A stretch of 64,000 bases of DNA from JANYBV01 sp043763155 (GTDB taxonomy: Bacteria > Pseudomonadota > Alphaproteobacteria > Rickettsiales > SXRF01), in assembly GCA_043763155.1 (NCBI GenBank), contig JAYULW010000089.1:1-64000 (forward strand), in the 5' to 3' direction. How positions within the stretch are numbered: the first letter of the stretch is position 1; every line of letters starts with the position of its first letter. Positions 17,157-25,751 of the stretch are shown here, one piece after another. The notes under the pieces were generated by a model, which was not told where the DNA came from, did not search any database, and worked only from the letters and a program-made list of their open reading frames with translations. The position numbers and the translations under genes are program-made.

Positions 17157-18284
17157 ATGAAACTCTCCAAGTTCATACGCCATAATATCGAGGAAATCTC
17201 AGTCGAGTGGGAAAGGTTTGCAGCCACATTATTACCGGATGAGGAATTTAGCGCGTCTGTGCTGCGAGATGGTATTGCGGCCATTTTAAAAGAAATTGCT
17301 ACTGACATGGACTGCTCTCAAAGCGCACAGGAGCAGCAGGACAAATCAGAAGGCGGTCAAGAATCCAATCCAGATAAGGATAATGCGGCGGAAACGCATG
17401 CGTTGGCGCGTGTGCGCATGGGATTAACTTCACGCCAGCTTATTTCTGAATTTAGAGCATTGCGCGCGACTGTCCTGCGTTTATGGGAGGAAAGTGATAC
17501 AGAGGTCAGTAAAGATGATCTCTATGATATTACACGCTTCAATGAAGCTGTGGATCAGGCTTTGACCGAAGCAGCAGTACGATATTCAGAGAAAATTGAA
17601 CAATCTCGTGAATTATTCCTGGGTATCCTTGCTCATGACCTCCGCACTCCACTGGGTGCAATTTCTGGGTTAGCACAATTACTTGTTTACGCAAAAAATC
17701 CTGACCGGAATGCTGAATTTGCAAGCCAGATATTGGTTAGTGCTGGTCGTATGGCCCATATGATTACGGATCTTATGGAATTGACGCGCGTTCAGTTAGG
17801 TTCAGGAATATCCGTGAATCCCTCTGAAAGCGATATTGTAAATATTTGTTCCAACGTCATTACGGAAATGAAGGCCATTTATCCAGAACGCGCCTTCACA
17901 TTGGACGCCGATGAATCGCTTATTGGAAAATGGGATGAGCCAAAACTGGGGCAGGTTTTATCAAATCTTTTGGCTAATGCCGTACAACATGGCTATGCAA
18001 ACTCGGTGATTACAGTAAAGGCTAAAAAATTAAAGAATATTATAGAACTACAGGTACATAATGAAGGCTCAGCTGTTCCTGAAAAATTACTGCCCATTTT
18101 ATTTGACCGTTTTGTTCAGGGTAAAGCTGGCTTTAGAGCTGATGAAGGCCGAGCGGCTAATTTAGGGCTAGGCCTGTATATAGCTCGGGAGATTATTGTC
18201 GCACACGGCGGAACGCTTACCGTCCATTCAACAAATGATGAAGGTACTACGTTTACGGCTAACCTTCCTTTAACGATCACCTGA
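17157..18284 (+). CDS. Soluble sensor histidine kinase with RsbRD_N-like sensor domain
   Basis: A 375-residue kinase with no membrane helix. Residues about 5-145 resemble the RsbRD/RsbU N-terminal helical sensor domain (FIRHNIEEISVEWERFA, then GLTSRQLISEFRALRATVLRLW). HisKA follows with the phospho-acceptor H160 in AHDLRTPLG, and HATPase_c shows an N-box (NLLANAVQHG) and G-boxes ending near GLGLYIAREI. It should autophosphorylate and pass phosphate to a response regulator, but none is encoded nearby. ATG 17157 follows ACAGGA. The gene sits alone between the tRNA-Arg 3' end and its duplicate, with AT-richer codon use than its neighbours, suggesting transfer. Confidence 0.88.
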   Translation: MKLSKFIRHNIEEISVEWERFAATLLPDEEFSASVLRDGIAAILKEIATDMDCSQSAQEQQDKSEGGQESNPDKDNAAETHALARVRMGLTSRQLISEFRALRATVLRLWEESDTEVSKDDLYDITRFNEAVDQALTEAAVRYSEKIEQSRELFLGILAHDLRTPLGAISGLAQLLVYAKNPDRNAEFASQILVSAGRMAHMITDLMELTRVQLGSGISVNPSESDIVNICSNVITEMKAIYPERAFTLDADESLIGKWDEPKLGQVLSNLLANAVQHGYANSVITVKAKKLKNIIELQVHNEGSAVPEKLLPILFDRFVQGKAGFRADEGRAANLGLGLYIAREIIVAHGGTLTVHSTNDEGTTFTANLPLTIT

Positions 18285-18393
18285 AAAATTATTCACAGTT
18301 AGTTTTTAAGCTGCCAAAAATTCCTGTTGTATGAATCGTACGGATGATGACACCATTACATCCTGATAATAATCAGTTCGCATGCGTCCATTA

Positions 18394-18411
18394 GGGCACG
18401 CCAGCATTTTT
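18394..18411 (+). repeat. Direct repeat, right copy (att-like)
   Basis: Identical 18-base copy of 17014-17031, 1380 bases downstream and 110 bases after the histidine kinase stop. Only the last ten tRNA bases are present, so it is not a second tRNA. Confidence 0.8.
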
Positions 18412-18489
18412 TGCCACTGACATATCCCCTGAGAGCTTAACACATCATTAGGCCATACGTGATTTACTGGCCTGAAGGCTGGGGGGAAA

Positions 18490-18840
18490 ATGCGGGTATT
18501 GGTTTGGATATTGGTTTTGTGCGTGGGCGGCTATGTGTTTAGCCATGTGCAGATGGCCGGCCATTTTCCAGGTCTTTCACCAGCGGTGCCTACTGCCCGG
18601 CATGCGAGTGAAGATGCGGGGCATTATTACCTGACGGCGGCTGAAATAATCGCCGTTCAACAAACCATGCAGCAATCCGTCAATACACGCCAATTCAAGG
18701 ATGCGACACTGGCTGACGGGACGGTGGTGCATATTTTTTATGATGGGTATGGGCCGAACATGAAAATACGGCTGGCCAAGAAGATACGCGTTTTAAGCGG
18801 TGACGGGACTATCGTCGGCGATGAGGTGAACTGGCCTTAG
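18490..18840 (+). CDS. Hypothetical membrane-anchored or exported protein
   Basis: A 116-residue protein with a hydrophobic N-terminal segment (residues about 3-20) that may be a signal anchor, then a hydrophilic domain with the segment LADGTVVHIFYDGYGPNMKIR. Not recognised. A strong GGGGGG ribosome site precedes the ATG. It ends one base before the start of the HExxH membrane protein, so the two are likely co-translated and may act together. Confidence 0.6.
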   Translation: MRVLVWILVLCVGGYVFSHVQMAGHFPGLSPAVPTARHASEDAGHYYLTAAEIIAVQQTMQQSVNTRQFKDATLADGTVVHIFYDGYGPNMKIRLAKKIRVLSGDGTIVGDEVNWP

Positions 18841-18841
18841 C

Positions 18842-19606
18842 ATGAGGGAATTGCTTGACAGGAATACGTTATTTATCATGGCCAGCGCGTGTTTTCTGGC
18901 GCTTGCGTGTATTTTGCCCGCCACGAGCGGCATGATCGTTTTTTGGGTCATTGCGTGCGGGGCGCATATAGCGGATACGCTTTTTCATGAGCTGGGGCAC
19001 ACGGTTTTCAGCTGGTTATTCGGCGCGCCTGCCATTCCGATGATATTCACGCTGTATGGGGCGGACCAGGCGGGTGGGATGACGCTTACCTATGAGCGTA
19101 GCTGGCTGGTGCAGTGGGGCGCGTATGCGGGCATGGGGTATGGGTGTTTCTGGGCGTACCGGAACTGGTTTAGGGTGTTTGTGCCTGCGGTGGTGTTTTG
19201 CGCGGTGGTGGTGGGGGTGTCGCTTAGCAGGCATTACGAGATCGTGATTGATTATATGGGGCATGGGGGTGCGATTGCGGTTGGCGGGTTCTTTTTGTTC
19301 CGGGCGTGGGTTTATATGGATGCGCGCAACGGGTATGAGCGGTGGCTGAATGCGTTTTTCGGGTTTTTTCTGACGCTGGATAATGTGTATTTTGCTTACA
19401 ACATTGCGTTTGACGCGTGGGCGCGTGATGATTACACGGGCCATGTGGCGTTTGGGCTTACGCATAATGATTTCCAGAAAATCGCAGAGGAAATGGCGGG
19501 CTGGAGCACGCGGGGCGTTGCTGTTTTTACCCTTGGGTATGCGGGGGTGGTGATTGTGGGGGCGTTTGTGCTGGCGGGGCTTCTGCGCGATAATTTTTAT
19601 GAGTGA
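18842..19606 (+). CDS. Membrane protein with HExxH motif, M50-like
   Basis: A 254-residue integral membrane protein with about six hydrophobic segments. Residues 49-53 are HELGH, embedded in a helix (ADTLFHELGHTVFSWLFG), the pattern of site-2-protease-like or M50B-like zinc metalloproteases, in which the two His and the Glu bind zinc and catalyse cleavage. A second zinc-binding NxxD-type motif is not obvious; LTLDN near residue 177-181 is a candidate. It could equally be an inactive relative. Tight coupling to the preceding small protein suggests a partner or substrate relation. Confidence 0.6.
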   Translation: MRELLDRNTLFIMASACFLALACILPATSGMIVFWVIACGAHIADTLFHELGHTVFSWLFGAPAIPMIFTLYGADQAGGMTLTYERSWLVQWGAYAGMGYGCFWAYRNWFRVFVPAVVFCAVVVGVSLSRHYEIVIDYMGHGGAIAVGGFFLFRAWVYMDARNGYERWLNAFFGFFLTLDNVYFAYNIAFDAWARDDYTGHVAFGLTHNDFQKIAEEMAGWSTRGVAVFTLGYAGVVIVGAFVLAGLLRDNFYE

Positions 19607-19614
19607 CGCAGCGC

Positions 19615-22600
19615 TTACATGGCGGCGGCACGCTTGGGTGCCGTGCTTTCGCCGTGGTATTGCAGGCGCTCCATAAGGCTTAGCACGCTGCGGCTGACGT
19701 CGTTTTCCTTAATGCGTACTTCATAGGTGTTTTTGGGTTTTGAGGAGTGGCTGCCTGCCATGAAGGTGGTGGGCATGGGCATTTCTTCGAGCTGGGCTTT
19801 TTCGGCGAAAATGGCTCTCATTTCGGAGTACAGGCCCTTGGCGCGCTCGCGGCGGGCGGTTTGGCGCTCGCCCTCATAGGCAGGGGGCAGCACGAACGTG
19901 TAGCGCTGGTTGCGGACTTCGTGGGTTACTTTCAGCGAAGGGTACTGGCGCAGGATGCGGATGGCTTTGACTTCGGTGCTGTATTGGCTGTCTTTGGCTT
20001 CCAGCGTACCTTTGATGCCTTTGGGGATGGTGTCGGTGGGGCGGGCTTTGAAGAGGGCGAGGTCTTCCATGAAAGTCACCGCGTCGCCTACGGGGTGTGC
20101 GCCGTTCGAGGCGGCGTCGGAGGGGCCGGAAAGCACGGTGACATGCAGGTTGATGGGGCGTTTGCCCGCGTTACGCTCCATGCTCAGGCCCGTTACTTTC
20201 AGCCTGGAGCCGAAGGGCGAATTGTCGAGGGCGTATTTGATGAAGTGGGCGCGCTCGCCGGGGGTTTCGCTGCCGTAGCGGGCCTCGGAGGGGGTGGTGG
20301 TGATTTTGAAATTGCCTTCGCTTTGTTTCACCACGCTGACGCTGGGGTCGGCGATGAGCTGCAAAATAGTTTTGGGCACCTGCCGCTTGTGCAGGCGCAT
20401 GAATTCTTCCTGATCGAGGCGCTTAAACCATTCGCTGCGGTTGGAGGGATTTTCCACGATAGCGGGCACGGGGTCCACGGGATTGACCGGGTAACGCGGG
20501 CGGTGGCGTTGGGGTTCGATTTTTTGAACCCGCTGAATCTTTGCATCGGCGCCGGTGGTGGAGTTATATTTGATGGTGGCGGTTGTACCTGCCAGCATCT
20601 TTTGCTGCTGCACGCTGAAATGGGGTATGGATTCTACAGGCAGTTCGATGAGGTGGCCTTTGCCCGGCTCATAAGGGATGCGTTTTTTGGCTTCCATGAG
20701 TTTGGCGAGGGCGTTCTTGGCCTGGCCTGCAAGGCTGGGGTCGCGGCCCAGAAGCTCCACATAGCCGGTGACCACGCGCACGCCAAGCTCGTGGGTGGCT
20801 TTGGGGTTGGGCAGGATGGAAAGCGGCTGGGTGAGGTCGAGTTCTTCGGGGTGGCCGACTTTAGTGAAGCCGCTGGCCTTCAAATAGTTCTGCACATAGG
20901 CGGGGATCACGGGTTTGGCGCGTATTTTTTCGACGGCGAAGATGTGGGTGCCGCTTTTTGCGGCGGCGGCTTCGGCGAGCGCGGGGGTCATGTCGTCGGC
21001 GGTCATGGGGCGGTATTGGGTTTCGCCCATCTGGGTGTTCCAGAACAAGGTGGGGATGTCGCCCAGCTCATCGCGGGCTTTATTGATGGTTACCGACATG
21101 AGGGCCGCGTCGCGGTCCGTGTATTCGAGGGGTTTGATGATGTCTTGCGTCTGGTTGCGCTGGGCGAAGGTCTGGTAGCGCTCGAAGAGCGCGCCCAGGG
21201 GCTGCTTGTTTATTTCCTGGTCCACGCGGATTTCGATGGCGGAGAGTACTTCCACTATTTGTTCGCGGGTGATGCCGTGGGTGAGCAGGTGCAGGCGGCC
21301 GGAATCCACCACGAAGGCGAAGTCGAGGACGCGCTCGCCGAAGCGATGCTTCAGCTCGCCTGCGGCGATGCGGCGGATTTGTTCGTTGATTGATTTGCCG
21401 AGCGAAGTGCTGACTTCGTTGGTTCCGGCGAAACTGCTCAGGCCGATGTAACTTAAAAGGCGGGTTTCGTGGTCGCAGGACTGGAAGAGTTCGAGGGCAG
21501 GCTTAGTGCGGCCACTCAGGCAGATGCCGTATTCGTCGCGGGCGTTGAAAAATTTGAGGGGTTTGTCGAAGAAGGCGTGGCGCTGCTCGTCGGTGAGGCC
21601 GATTTTTACGGCTTGCTTGTCCAGCGTGCGCTTGCGGGTAAGGTCGAAGCACTCGTAGGAATTCAGGGTGCCCAGAAAGGTGGTGAGGTTCTGGGTGAGG
21701 GCATCTTTGGTGCTGTCGAGCTGCAAAACAGCGTATTCGTCCTTGGAAAACGGGGTTTCCTGATAGACTTTTTCGATGGTTTTGAGGATGTGGGCCGCGA
21801 CCTCTTCGGGCTTGCGCTCAAGCGCGAAGGGCATTTCGTCAATGTCGGTTTTCAGGGCGATTTTCAGGCGGCGCACGGCGTCGTCGGAGACAGTGACGTA
21901 GGTTTTGGTGATTTCGATGAATTTTTCGATGTAGTGCTCAGGGTTGTTTGCGGGCAGCGCATGGATGCGCTCAGGCGCGAGATCGTAGGGGAATTCGCGG
22001 CGGTCGTTCTCAGGGCGGCGATAAAGTTTGTCGAAGGGAGGCTTGCGCACGGTGTTGATGATGGTGCGGAAGGCTTCCATGTGGTTGTAGCGGATGGTGC
22101 CGAGTTCTTTGCTTTTGGCATCGTCTTTGTGGGGGCTGTGGAAGATGGTCTGGCGGGCCTCCAGAGCCTTGGTGATGTAAGCGCCACGGGTGGCGGCGCG
22201 CTGTTCGCGATTTTCATTCACCTCGTGGTCTATTTTGTTCAGCAGTTCGTCGGTGGTGAGGCCCTCGCCCAGCGCCACTGCGCCGATTTTGATACCTGCG
22301 CCGCCATATTTGAAGGCGTTGAAAACATGGGGGTCGGCGAGCTGGTCGAACGTGTGGATCTCGTGCCAGGGCTGGTTGTCTTTGAGGTATTTTAAATGGG
22401 GGAGCGAATCGAAGCCCAATGAGTGGGTGAATTTGCCTACCTTCTCCTGCGCGGATTTCATGGCGTCTTTAATGTCGTCATCGTCGAGGCCCGCGATTGC
22501 GATGCGGAACTCGTCGCCGGATGAGAGGCGGATGAGGTTCATGTGGGAGCTGAGGTTTTCTTTGGTGACGTTGGCGCCTTTGGATTTCAGTTTGGCTTCA

Positions 22601-23154
22601 AACTCGTGCATTACGATGCCGTTGATAATGCGGATGTAGCCGTCGGTGAACTGGGTGGTGGTGGTGCGGTGGCGGTTGCTGCGCGTGGGGTTCAGGCGGT
22701 CGGTGGCGCTGATCATGCGCTCGGCGGCTTTCATGACCGCTTCCATGTTCACGATGTCGTACTGCACGATGTGAGCGTTGCGCATGGGGTGGTCTTTGCC
22801 TGGGGCAGTGTAGGCTTCCTGCACCCACAGGTCGAGGAGCGCGGTGAGGAAGTTACCGCCGGAATTGGCGAGCGCACCGGTGCGGGTTTCGCGGCTGAGA
22901 AGCGGGTTCATCACCTTGCAGGCAATGTCGGTGGCCTGGTTGAGCTTGCCTATTTCGGCGGTGGCGCCCTCGCCCTTAAGCGTAGCTTCATCGCGCCAGT
23001 TGACGATGGATTCCTGGGATTGCAGCAGTTTGCGCAGCAGTGCGTCGGGCGATTCCAGCGTGTGGAGGTTCGCCAGCATGCGCAGCGTTTCGTGCCGCTT
23101 CAGGCCGAGGCCTTCTTCGACGTTTGCGAAGAAACTGTTATAGCAATTCGTCAT
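19615..23154 (-). CDS. Large protein with degenerate GGDEF-like modules
   Basis: A 1179-residue protein without signal peptide or membrane helices; the full length is not recognised. Residues about 125-325 follow the order of a diguanylate cyclase domain: a strand with D133, a conserved helix, then RLSSGDEFRIAI with SGDEF at 212-216 in place of GGDEF, and a C-terminal IGAVALGEGLTTDELLNKIDHEV segment matching the usual end of the fold. Residues about 566-640 (SSFAGTNEVSTSLGKSINEQIRRIA, then VVDSGRLHLL) look like a second copy with the signature lost. The rest is helical and charged. If the reading is right it may bind a nucleotide or a partner instead of making c-di-GMP. GC-rich codons match the neighbourhood, so it is native-looking. 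It ends 8 bases from the convergent HExxH gene. Confidence 0.6.
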   Translation of the reverse strand: MTNCYNSFFANVEEGLGLKRHETLRMLANLHTLESPDALLRKLLQSQESIVNWRDEATLKGEGATAEIGKLNQATDIACKVMNPLLSRETRTGALANSGGNFLTALLDLWVQEAYTAPGKDHPMRNAHIVQYDIVNMEAVMKAAERMISATDRLNPTRSNRHRTTTTQFTDGYIRIINGIVMHEFEAKLKSKGANVTKENLSSHMNLIRLSSGDEFRIAIAGLDDDDIKDAMKSAQEKVGKFTHSLGFDSLPHLKYLKDNQPWHEIHTFDQLADPHVFNAFKYGGAGIKIGAVALGEGLTTDELLNKIDHEVNENREQRAATRGAYITKALEARQTIFHSPHKDDAKSKELGTIRYNHMEAFRTIINTVRKPPFDKLYRRPENDRREFPYDLAPERIHALPANNPEHYIEKFIEITKTYVTVSDDAVRRLKIALKTDIDEMPFALERKPEEVAAHILKTIEKVYQETPFSKDEYAVLQLDSTKDALTQNLTTFLGTLNSYECFDLTRKRTLDKQAVKIGLTDEQRHAFFDKPLKFFNARDEYGICLSGRTKPALELFQSCDHETRLLSYIGLSSFAGTNEVSTSLGKSINEQIRRIAAGELKHRFGERVLDFAFVVDSGRLHLLTHGITREQIVEVLSAIEIRVDQEINKQPLGALFERYQTFAQRNQTQDIIKPLEYTDRDAALMSVTINKARDELGDIPTLFWNTQMGETQYRPMTADDMTPALAEAAAAKSGTHIFAVEKIRAKPVIPAYVQNYLKASGFTKVGHPEELDLTQPLSILPNPKATHELGVRVVTGYVELLGRDPSLAGQAKNALAKLMEAKKRIPYEPGKGHLIELPVESIPHFSVQQQKMLAGTTATIKYNSTTGADAKIQRVQKIEPQRHRPRYPVNPVDPVPAIVENPSNRSEWFKRLDQEEFMRLHKRQVPKTILQLIADPSVSVVKQSEGNFKITTTPSEARYGSETPGERAHFIKYALDNSPFGSRLKVTGLSMERNAGKRPINLHVTVLSGPSDAASNGAHPVGDAVTFMEDLALFKARPTDTIPKGIKGTLEAKDSQYSTEVKAIRILRQYPSLKVTHEVRNQRYTFVLPPAYEGERQTARRERAKGLYSEMRAIFAEKAQLEEMPMPTTFMAGSHSSKPKNTYEVRIKENDVSRSVLSLMERLQYHGESTAPKRAAAM

Positions 23155-23402
23155 TCATGCTCGCCCACTAATTATTAATGAATATTAATAGTGTGTCCGG
23201 GGCCATTTGGCCAGCATTAAGCTCGGTAAAATTTATGTGAGGGGGGCTATGGTGCGCAGCAGCTGGGGCTTATGGAAAAGCGTTGCTTTACAGGAGCTAA
23301 TATAGGGGGAGAAATCAGGTGTTTTTTTGCGGCTGGGGATTATTTATATTTTTTTACCTTTTTAGAGGGTTTTTGCGCTGCCAGCATGCCTGCTTATTTT
23401 CG
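23155..23402. other. Intergenic region between two minus-strand genes
   Basis: About 250 bases, AT-rich. Near the start of the giant gene it holds an inverted repeat ATTAAT-GAAT-ATTAAT (about 23171-23186) that could bind a regulator. No RNA gene or further coding sequence is recognised. Confidence 0.4.
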
Positions 23403-24119
23403 CTAGTGGGGGTTTTTCAGGCGTAGCTGAAGAATGCGATACATGAGGTATAGCATAAATATGATGCCGTTCAGGCCCTCAAGATGGCTGCGGCCATTCT
23501 GCCTTGGGCGCATGGGCATGTAGATTTCGGCGATGGAGAGCTTGGCGCGCAGCGCCTGAGGGACAAGCGCAGCGTCGAGCGATGCGGGGTCGAGATGCTG
23601 CTGGAAATACTGCATGGCGGTGCGGTCCATCATGCGCATGCCGCTTAAAGGATCGGAGAGCCAGCGGCCAAAGAGGAGAAAAACCTGCGCAGCGATCAGC
23701 AAGCCCCCTACCCTGCGCAAGCCGCCTTTGTAGCTGCGTTTGCGATAATAGCGGCTGCCGATGATGAGGTTGGCGTTTTCTTTTTTGAGGAAATCGGGGA
23801 TATGGCAGGGAATATGCTGGCCGTCGCCGTCAATCTGGATGCAGTAATCATAGCCGTTTTCCAGCGCGTAGGTGATGCCGGTTTTTAAGGCGGCGGCGAT
23901 GCCCAGGTTTTGTTCATGGCGCAGTACGGGCGAAAGTTCGCGGGCGATGGCGCTGGTTTGATCCTGCGATCCGTCGTCTATGACCAGCGTGTCGCAGGGG
24001 AATTTCAGGGTCGCGAATTCCCGGAGTAGGCTGCCGATCGCTTCTGCTTCATTGTAGCAGGGGATAACCGCCAGTATTTTGGGGAAATTCTGGTTCAAAA
24101 AACACCTTTTATTGTGCAT
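23403..24119 (-). CDS. Family 2 glycosyltransferase, DPM1-like
   Basis: A 238-residue enzyme with the GT2 N-terminus ILAVIPCYNEAEAIGSLL, VIDDGSQDQT and the DxD-type IDGDGQH motif, as in polyprenyl-phosphate mannosyl/glucosyl synthases that load sugar from a nucleotide onto a lipid phosphate. Two weak hydrophobic stretches near 150 and 215 might associate it with the membrane but no classical C-terminal helix pair is present. It is divergent from, and 67 bases away from, a GT-C type membrane transferase, a natural consumer of such lipid-linked sugars. Confidence 0.82.
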   Translation of the reverse strand: MHNKRCFLNQNFPKILAVIPCYNEAEAIGSLLREFATLKFPCDTLVIDDGSQDQTSAIARELSPVLRHEQNLGIAAALKTGITYALENGYDYCIQIDGDGQHIPCHIPDFLKKENANLIIGSRYYRKRSYKGGLRRVGGLLIAAQVFLLFGRWLSDPLSGMRMMDRTAMQYFQQHLDPASLDAALVPQALRAKLSIAEIYMPMRPRQNGRSHLEGLNGIIFMLYLMYRILQLRLKNPH

Positions 24120-24186
24120 TGCAGCGTAATACTATATAACCCGAACTTCCTCGTTTGAGCAAATACAATATACGCGTGCCGATGAA

Positions 24187-25530
24187 ATGATTGATCCTTC
24201 GCAATATGTAACCCACTGGGAATCTTCGCCTACATTGCTGCTGCTATTTAAGAGCACGGCGGTGGTGACGGTCATGATTGCATTCTGCAACTTCCTTGTG
24301 CAACGCAAGGTGGACCGCGCAAGCATCGGGCTATTCCTGCTTGCAGAGATTATAAGCATTCATTACATGCACATAAGTCTTGATGACTCGTACACCAACG
24401 ATTTGTGGTGGCATATGAGTTATGTGGATTACATATTGGTTCATTGGCTGAGCCCGTATGGGTATTCGGCGCAGCAGAGCAGCCACCCACCGCTTTGGTA
24501 CTATATTATCGCCGTGCTGCACCGCTTTACGCATAATGTGCTTGGCATATACGACCTGCTGCTGTTCCGGTTTGTGTCGTGGGTGTTTTTCCAGTTTTTC
24601 AACGCGTACAACCTGCTGACACTGCGGCGGATGGGGTTTACGGGCGCACGCTATTATACGTGCGCGGCGCTGCTGCTGCTTTGGCCGGGAAGCGCGCACC
24701 TCGCCTCGAAAATCAATAGCGAGGCGATGTATTACGCGGCGGAGGCGGTGAGCTTTTATTACCTGATCGGCTGGTATAACGAAAACAATGAACGCGACTT
24801 GAAGCGGTGCATTTTGTTTGCGGGGCTGGCGATGCTGGTGCGCACCAACACGGTCATGCTGTTTATGCTCATCGGCATACTGATGCTGATTGCGCTTTAC
24901 CGGGGAAGAGTGCGGTTCGGGCAGTTTTTCACACGGCAATGGATGATGGTATGGGCTACGCTGGTGGTCGTTTTCATATTGAATTTTGGCAATATCCTGT
25001 TTGCGTCGGGGTCGAACGTGCTGGACGGCATGGACCATAAGGGGCCGATGTTCCCGCTTACACATTTTATTTCGCTGCATTGCTCATTCACCAAGCCGTT
25101 TACCACGTGGTACGATTACGATCAGGGGTTCCTTGAATTCCTGCTCAAGACATCCATGTTCGGCGAGTATCTATGGCCCTCCCCGATACTTGCGGCCGTT
25201 ATGGACGCGATGATGCTGACACTGATCCTATACGTGATTGCGCCGTGGTTTTTTGCGAAGCGGGACTATGCGCGCGGGTTAATGCCGTATGGGCTGTATG
25301 CGATTATTTCCATTGCGTTCGTGATCTTTTTTTCGTGGGTTATACGGGATTATCCTTCGCAGGATGCGCGCTATGTGTACCCGCTTTTGCTGTGTTTTGC
25401 GGTGGCGTTCGGGCGCAGCCATGCGTTTTACACACAGCAGGGCATGGTGAGGCTCAGCAAGGCAGGGCTTTGGTTTGCGGCTGCGTTTTTGCTGGTTTCA
25501 AACTATTATTTCTGGGTGAACTGGCGCTAA
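24187..25530 (+). CDS. Multi-pass membrane protein, GT-C/PMT-like
   Basis: A 447-residue integral membrane protein with about ten hydrophobic segments. The loop after helix 2 carries HISLDDSYTNDLWWH with an acidic pair, followed by SHPPLWYYIIAVLH, the arrangement of GT-C mannosyltransferase-like proteins. With the divergent DPM1-like gene it plausibly forms a lipid-linked sugar transfer pair in the envelope. ATG 24187 has no clear ribosome site; a two-codon frame (ATG AAA TGA) at 24182 overlaps it. Donor and acceptor are unknown. Confidence 0.7.
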   Translation: MIDPSQYVTHWESSPTLLLLFKSTAVVTVMIAFCNFLVQRKVDRASIGLFLLAEIISIHYMHISLDDSYTNDLWWHMSYVDYILVHWLSPYGYSAQQSSHPPLWYYIIAVLHRFTHNVLGIYDLLLFRFVSWVFFQFFNAYNLLTLRRMGFTGARYYTCAALLLLWPGSAHLASKINSEAMYYAAEAVSFYYLIGWYNENNERDLKRCILFAGLAMLVRTNTVMLFMLIGILMLIALYRGRVRFGQFFTRQWMMVWATLVVVFILNFGNILFASGSNVLDGMDHKGPMFPLTHFISLHCSFTKPFTTWYDYDQGFLEFLLKTSMFGEYLWPSPILAAVMDAMMLTLILYVIAPWFFAKRDYARGLMPYGLYAIISIAFVIFFSWVIRDYPSQDARYVYPLLLCFAVAFGRSHAFYTQQGMVRLSKAGLWFAAAFLLVSNYYFWVNWR

Positions 25531-25751
25531 ACCACGTTTGCCTGCGGCGGCTGAAGGCAGGAAAATTCCGTAGGGTTTTGAGATGCCTGAATATTGACGT
25601 TTTTTTACTTTTTTTAGGGCCTAAAAATAGCTATCCTTTTGTTTTTACTTAATTGATTGTTTTGAATAGGGTATAAAAAACGGCAATTCGTCATCACTTC
25701 GTAATATAGTGATGCTACAATTCAGCATGTCCTTTTAGTGGAGATTTCCCC
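25531..25751. other. AT-rich intergenic region upstream of the lipase-like gene
   Basis: About 220 bases between two plus-strand genes, clearly AT-rich from 25600 on, likely holding the promoter of the lipase-like gene (for example around TATAAA at 25671). No terminator hairpin or RNA is recognised. Confidence 0.4.

Larger units (their letters stand above)
17014..18411. mobile_element. Putative small tRNA-Arg genomic island
   Basis: DNA between the two 18-bp copies is visibly AT-richer than its surroundings and contains a single gene, a histidine kinase, with codon choice (many AAA, TTA, ATA, AGA-free but AT-ending codons) unlike neighbouring genes. No integrase, excision gene or phage gene is present, so it would be a decayed or passively carried remnant. 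The repeat at a tRNA 3' end is the direct evidence; horizontal origin is inference. Confidence 0.55.

Noticed and set aside
18394..18411. A second tRNA gene fragment.
   Set aside because: Only the last ten tRNA bases and flank are present; better read as an att-like repeat.
18437..18451. TTAA-N7-TTAG as a CtrA site.
   Set aside because: One mismatch to TTAA-N7-TTAA and no support at other promoters checked.
19747..21393. A 548-residue Gly/Val-rich antisense open frame, and 21469-22395 likewise.
   Set aside because: Reverse of the giant gene's third-position G/C bias; composition is not protein-like.
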